Shown one piece after another: positions 51,402-64,000 of a DNA stretch of 64,000 nt. Source of the DNA: Hormiphora californensis (taxonomy: Eukaryota > Ctenophora > Tentaculata > Cydippida > Pleurobrachiidae); the NCBI GenBank assembly GCA_020137815.1, contig CM035356.1, positions 7,642,211-7,706,210 on the forward strand, read 5' to 3'. Every line of letters starts with the position of its first letter. The stretch's first letter is position 1. The position numbers and the translations under genes are program-made. The notes below the pieces were generated by a model. It was not told the origin of the DNA, did no database searches, and worked only from the letters and a program-made list of their open reading frames with translations.

Positions 51402-52199
51402 GCGGTTAGAGCCATTTTAGTGAATCAACTTTTTTGGTAGCGCGCACCTGTAAACAGGCCTCAAAAAACCCAGATCGTAACGGCGCCCTTAATCTTTAAT
51501 CTTGCTTAAAAGTTGAATTATTCGTACTTGTGTCTCCAGAATTAATTTATTATATCCTTGTGTCTCCAGGGACGGCGCTCGGCCTTCGGCAAGTGCTCGG
51601 GCGTCCGGGGCCAGGGGCGGTAGCCTCGGCCAGGGGTGTGTGGGTGGTGGAAACGGTTTCCAGGAAACCCCTACGAGTATGGTCCAGGGGCGCAGCCCCA
51701 ATGGGGGTGTAGTGTGTACCGTGTAGGGTGTAGGGGCGAAGCTCGTTATCTTGTTATATTCTAGGTGTACAAAATACACAGGTGTCAGCTTCTCACAGAG
51801 CCTCCCTTCCCTGGAAACTATCCGTTTCTAGTCCAAGATTGAATTGTTGTTTTGTTTGGGGTATCCAAGAGGCGAGAACCGGTGGCCGATCAGCGATCTG
51901 GAAATTTCTCCACCCATATTTCATTCCTTCAGTAGTACCTTGAACGACGGTAGCTCTTCTGCTAAGTTCACTTTACTGGGTAATATAATGTGTAATATAA
52001 TGTGTTTCATGGTCTAGTCGCTTTACAGATGAACGAGTTGTGGTACTTTGTCGCGACTGACTTTTGAGTGGTATTGGGACAGGATTTCCACTCCCCCCGC
52101 TTTGTTGTAAAAGCTGGTTTTTGGGAGCTTTTTAATGATGCTACAGCGTTCTCTACAGCGTTCTCTATAGCGTAGTTATTTTCAGAAAAATTCCCCCCT

Positions 52200-52290
52200 C
52201 CCCGATTTTGGGAATTAACGATATTTCACCACATTTTACCGGGCAAAACCCTTTCCACCGAGCATCCCGGTAAATCGGGGTCCGACTGTA
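52200..52290. mobile_element. Partial pogo-like MITE
   Basis: It ends CGGTAAATCGGGGTCCGACTG followed by TA, the same terminus as the copy at 35555-35730. Its left half is degenerate. Confidence 0.5.
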
Positions 52291-52657
52291 TTCAGTTTTC
52301 TACTGATAAGGAACATAATGACATCAACTGTTCAACTTCTTTTTATTGCTACTGATAACACATATTCTATGACTGACAACAATCATATTAGTAACAACAC
52401 CGTTTTTGTGAACTTGTCAACCAGGGATAATCAGTATTCGAGAAACCGTATAGTATTGTTAGTTGAAGGCATTTCAAGTCGTCGAGGACGTGGTCTTTTG
52501 CTTTTACATGTGACAGCTATAACAATATTGACATGACATATCCTCACAAGTTATAACATTTAACAGTTTTGACAAGGTGCACTGATATCCGAGGGAACCA
52601 CCTTACCATATTGAATATCTTGGTCATCTCATCATTAACTCTATACTATAAGGTACC

Positions 52658-60587
<7,930 letters not shown>

Positions 60588-60709
60588 TCAGATGCTGCCA
60601 CCGAAATATTTAGTGTAGTTTTCTCTTAGATTTTGGAGATGCCCCCGTAACTTCTGGTTTTCCTCTAGTTGCCTCTGTAGATCCCTTTGTAACATTGAAA
60701 TTCTGTCCC
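60588..60709 (-). CDS. Gene B, last exon: coiled coil, ends in stop
   Basis: On the minus strand, acceptor CTCCCTCAG is followed by 39 codons and TGA (60588-60590). The peptide runs DRISMLQRDLQRQLEENQKL and then RGHLQNLRENYTKYFGGSI, with a clear heptad pattern of L/I/M, so a coiled-coil C-terminus. Its two leading bases complete the phase left by the exon at 62049-62158. The gene is convergent with UGP2, whose stop lies about 0.9 kb away. No family is named with confidence. Confidence 0.75.
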
Positions 60710-60774
60710 CTGAGGGAGAGTTTGAGAGAGTTAGAACATCTTAAATCCTGTCCACAGTCTGAGTGATAAGGAAG

Positions 60775-60831
60775 TTACCCCTCCCTTGCCGGAGCCAAGC
60801 ATGCCCTTCAAAGGAGGGGTTATTTCGTAAC
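60775..60831. mobile_element. Degenerate GGTTACCCC-type inverted-repeat element
   Basis: AGTTACCCCTCCCTTGCCGG and GGAGGGGTTATTTCGTAACC form inverted ends, related to the elements at 14201 and 30206. It lies in the gene B intron. Confidence 0.45.
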
Positions 60832-62048
60832 CAAGCTAAGTGGTAGATTTGAGAGATAGACTAACCCCCCATTTTTTATCTAGCTCGCATCACATTTATA
60901 TTTAAACTAACCCCCCATTCTTTATCTAGCTTGCATGACATTTATAGCGCAGGATGATGTGTAACACATGGTGGGCTGAGCGGTGAGGGTAAGTACTTAG
61001 TAATCAGGGATGCATAATTAATGTGTGTGTGTGCTTAGGCCAGAGAGAGAGAAGAGAGAGGGAGAGGGAGAGAGGAAGAGGGAGAGAGGGAGGGAGGGAG
61101 AGAGAGAGGGAGAGAGAAAGAGAGGGAGAGAGATGGTCAGTTAATCTGACCTTCTTTCTCGTGTTCTTGCATTCCAAATCTAGTTTTAATGCATAGTGCA
61201 CATTTTACTTTTTATTCGGAGAGAACACTGACATGGACATTATTTAGCTGTGCGAGCAGTCAGAAGCGGTCAGTGAAGCTGTTTATGAATTTTATTGGGG
61301 GGGGGGGGAAATGGGGTTTATCCCTCAACAAAATACTTGTTTTGTTCAAACCCTTCTGAGACAGGGTCGAGCAAGGCAATGAAATACTATTAAATTGAGA
61401 CAGCTGCAGTAGATCTATGAATGTACATCTCTCTCTCTCTCTCTCTGTTGTACAATGTACAGAGTTGAGGGTGTTCATTTGTGAGAGAGCTATAACAGTA
61501 GCAGCAATGCCTTCACACACACTCAGACATACTGTTGATGTTTTTCATCCCTTTGTTATGGCATCTCATCCTGCTGTTGCTGAATAATTTCCTACAAACT
61601 TTGTAGTGGGGTGGGACTGCAATTGACCGTGCTACCATTGGGGGTGGGACTGCAATTGACCGTGCTACCATTGGAGGTACTACCTCCACCACTTCAATCG
61701 ATCCTATAGAGAAAGGAGAGATTGAGAAGAGAGACCCTATTATAGAGCAGTGGGTTTGGGTATTAACATGAGAGTTCTGAGTTTTGACAAGTTTTTTAGC
61801 ATATTGTGGATGTTTTAAGTTTAAAAGTTTCTTTTTTTGTGTGTTTGTGTGAATCAGGTGTGATAGTGTGTGAAGCTAAGTGATACATCTCTCTCTCCTG
61901 GTGCTGACAACTAGGCAGTGTGACAAAGGAGGGAGTCTAATGCACCAGAATGGAGTTGTTCTTACTCTGGCCTTTACGGTGAGAAAGGGTCGATCAATGC
62001 AAGAGAGTAGTTTGTTTGTCTGTTTGTTTGTCTGTTTTTCCTCCTTAC
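60832..62048. repeat. Gene B intron
   Basis: This contains a GA tract (61040-61133), a run of 12 G (61297-61308) and a short CT tract (61429-61446). A 35 bp tandem duplication containing GGGACTGCAATTGACCGTGC lies at 61606-61673. Two copies of a motif like GGGTCGAGCAAGGCAA occur at about 61363 and 61984. I see no exon that fits. Confidence 0.5.
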
Positions 62049-62158
62049 CTTTTTCGTCCTGAGCAATAATCCTCTGAAAGCGTCGGTTCTCGTCCGCGAC
62101 AGCATCCCTCTCTTTCTCCAGTGTGGCGAGCTTCTCCTCTAACTGCTGTGTCTGTTGC
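62049..62158 (-). CDS. Gene B, penultimate exon: coiled coil
   Basis: The 110-base minus-strand exon has acceptor CCATAACAG and donor GTAAGG, with one base at each end. The peptide QQTQQLEEKLATLEKERDAV then ADENRRFQRIIAQDEK has a clean heptad pattern. Spliced to the exon at 60588-60709 it reads ...AQDEKGDRISMLQ without a break, giving a C-terminal coiled coil of about 75 residues. The rest of the gene must lie beyond 62158, past the palindromic element. The family could be any of several coiled-coil adaptors. Confidence 0.75.
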
Positions 62159-62230
62159 CTGTTATGGAAAAGCACATGACATTCAGTCGAATGTTGCCTG
62201 TAATTTGGAAGGTAATGGCATTCAGTCGAA
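62153..62230 (-). repeat. 39 bp tandem duplication across the gene B exon acceptor
   Basis: Read on the minus strand, TTCGACTGAATG, 15 further bases and a [T/A]ACAG|GCAACA acceptor occur twice in tandem. The copy nearer the exon is used. This is the same kind of splice-border duplication as in UGP2. Confidence 0.85.
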
Positions 62231-62253
62231 CGAAGTTTAGGTGATCGTTTTAC

Positions 62254-63824
62254 ATACAAGGTGGGCCACGGATTGTTGGTCATGGTTAGCGAGGTGGTGC
62301 GTCAAAACGGTGATAGTTGTGAGAATAAAAATTATGGGAGCACTCTGGATCAATTCCTTGGTAACTTTTTCCATAATTTTTTGTCAAAAATTCGAAAATT
62401 CATTTTTCATTCCTTCATTCATTTCTCGTTCATTCATGATGTGAGCATCCTAATTTTCAATCATTAGGCTATTTTTCTTTGGCTTGAATTTATCTTTCCA
62501 ATGAGCACCATGAAAATGAAATTGAAGCACCAGGTCACTCAGCAGTCGAGAAAATGTTCATGCATGATTTTGGCTCTTTTTGCGACTTCCAAACAGCTGT
62601 ATCACAGCTACCTTTCGTTCAATCTTCTTAAAACTTTGGGAAAACATTAGATAAGCAAAGATCTTTGCTCACAAGAAAAATCAAGGCCAAAGGTCAAAGT
62701 TCATTTTTCATTTTTGTTAGTTCATTCCGTTCATTCAGGAACCAACATCCCTAAAGTGATGAAAAGGTTTGGGTTTTGTTTGGCCCATGTCCTGCAATGA
62801 CAGAGAGGTGTAATAGCGTGTTTCCGGGCTAGTTTGTGGGTGTCCATGTGATCATGATGATATCTGACACCTTTTCTGAGCCATAACTAAGGGATTTTCT
62901 CAAATTCAAGCATGTAACTTGGTTTTTCTGCGATTAGTACCGTGCAGCAATGTTATGAGATCTCATAACACCTCAAAAATGATGATTAGCTCAATGAAAT
63001 GAGTTGATTTATGATTGAAAAGATTAAAACCGATGACAAATTGAACGAAACGAACAATTACATCATCAATCAACTCATTTCATTGAGCTAATCATCATTT
63101 TTGAGGTGTTATGAGATCTCATAACATTGCTGCACGGTACTAATCGCAGAAAAACCAAGTTACATGCTTGAATTTGAGAAAATCCCTTAGTTATGGCTCA
63201 GAAAAGGTGTCAGATATCATCATGATCACATGGACACCCACAAACTAGCCCGGAAACACGCTATTACACCTCTCTGTCATTGCAGGACATGGGCCAAACA
63301 AAACCCAAACCTTTCCATCACTTTAGGGATGTTGGTTCCTGAATGAACGGAATGAACTAACAAAAATGAAAAATGAACTTTGACCTTTGGCCTTGATTTT
63401 TCTTGTGAGCAAAGATCTTTGCTTATCTAATGTTTTCCCAAAGTTTTAAGAAGATTGAACGAAAGGTAGCTGTGATACAGCTGTTTGAAAGTCGCAAAAA
63501 GAGCCAAAATCATGCATGAATATTTTCTCGACTGCTGAGTGACCTGGTGCTTCAATTTCATTTTCATGGTGCTCATTGGAAAGATAAATTCAAGCCAAAG
63601 AACAATAGCCTAATGATGGAAAATTAGGATGCTCACATCATGAATGAACGAGAAATGAATGAAGGAATAAAAAATGAATTTTCGAATTTTTGACAAAATA
63701 TTATGGAAAAAGTTACCAAGGAATTGATCCAGAGTGCTCCCATAACTTTTATTCTCACAACTATCACCGTTTTGACGCACCACCTCGCTAACCATGACCA
63801 ACAATCCGTGGCCCACCTTGTATA
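62254..63824. mobile_element. 1.57 kb palindromic (foldback) DNA element, copy 2
   Basis: It begins ATACAAGGTGGGCCACGG and ends with its complement. The arms are nearly identical around a short asymmetric centre (about 63010-63070). Length and internal order match the copy at 25251-26818, but the sequences, especially the outer ends, have diverged. The arm frame starts MFSQSFKKIERKVAVIQL and then stops, so the peptide seen intact in copy 1 is broken here. Both ends show TA. Confidence 0.8.
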
Positions 63825-64000
63825 TGATTTGTCCTTGATTGATGTGCCCCAACAGCTTCAAACACGATCAAACATTGTTAGTCTAGATCCTCGTTAGCAA
63901 GGAGAGACAAGAGCCACAGTTACTCAACAACCCACACCAAGAACACGCACCATTCATTTAAATGATTGGTAATATATAATTGAGCTGGGGCCCTATTTAG
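63825..64000. other. Window edge, no gene seen
   Basis: Unique AT-rich sequence that probably lies in the next gene B intron. Confidence 0.3.

Larger units (their letters stand above)
49832..52657. other. Intergenic region between GPCR and UGP2
   Basis: This contains a 12 bp tandem repeat (50396-50501), a palindrome with telomere-like arms (50888-51401) and a right-hand fragment of the pogo-like MITE (about 52200-52290). I see no gene. A poly(A) signal for the receptor gene is not obvious. Confidence 0.5.

Overview
This window is nuclear DNA from an animal, most likely an invertebrate and possibly an early-branching one such as a sponge, placozoan or cnidarian. The sequence does not settle the lineage. 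The genes are split by GT-AG introns and lie in AT-rich DNA full of hairpin-forming repeats and GA/CT microsatellites. The two recognisable genes are an animal-type UDP-glucose pyrophosphorylase and a rhodopsin-class receptor with an LDL-receptor-class-A ectodomain of the GRL101/relaxin-receptor type. I see no bacterial operons, rRNA genes, complete tRNA genes or CRISPR arrays.

Layout. (1) About 0.1-22 kb, minus strand: nine small exons with good splice sites whose phases fit end to end (21988 down to 119). They encode about 494 residues of an unrecognised, largely disordered protein ('gene A'). Further minus-strand exons of the same style lie at 27.0, 29.6, 30.3, 32.6 and perhaps 43.1 kb; they may be its 5' part, but intermediate exons are missing from my model. 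The introns hold GA tracts, hairpins, a non-LTR retrotransposon remnant (22.9-23.4 kb) and a 1.57 kb palindrome (25.25-26.82 kb). (2) 31.9-32.4 kb and 33.9-37.4 kb: foldback structures, the second a 3.45 kb palindrome of diverged ATGATCAAA-type repeats with a small DNA transposon at its centre. (3) 44.6-49.8 kb, plus strand: the LDLa-GPCR gene in three exons. Its first exon is interrupted by a 1.4 kb block of inverted and tandem 484 bp repeats bounded by a 12 bp direct repeat. (4) 52.66-59.68 kb, plus strand: a complete 12-exon UGP2 gene (501 residues). At several exon borders the splice site and the adjoining exon bases are tandemly duplicated. (5) 60.6-62.2 kb, minus strand: the last two exons of a coiled-coil protein ('gene B'), convergent with UGP2. 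(6) 62.25-63.82 kb: a second 1.57 kb palindrome related to the one at 25 kb.

The encoded proteins show no obvious shared pathway: UGP2 makes UDP-glucose in the cytosol, the GPCR is a cell-surface receptor, and genes A and B are unassigned. The most unusual signals are structural: recurrent tandem duplication across splice junctions, several long palindromes, a repeat block splitting a receptor exon in frame, and a two-residue expansion of the UGP2 nucleotide-binding loop. I made all reading frames, splice phases and repeat alignments by eye.
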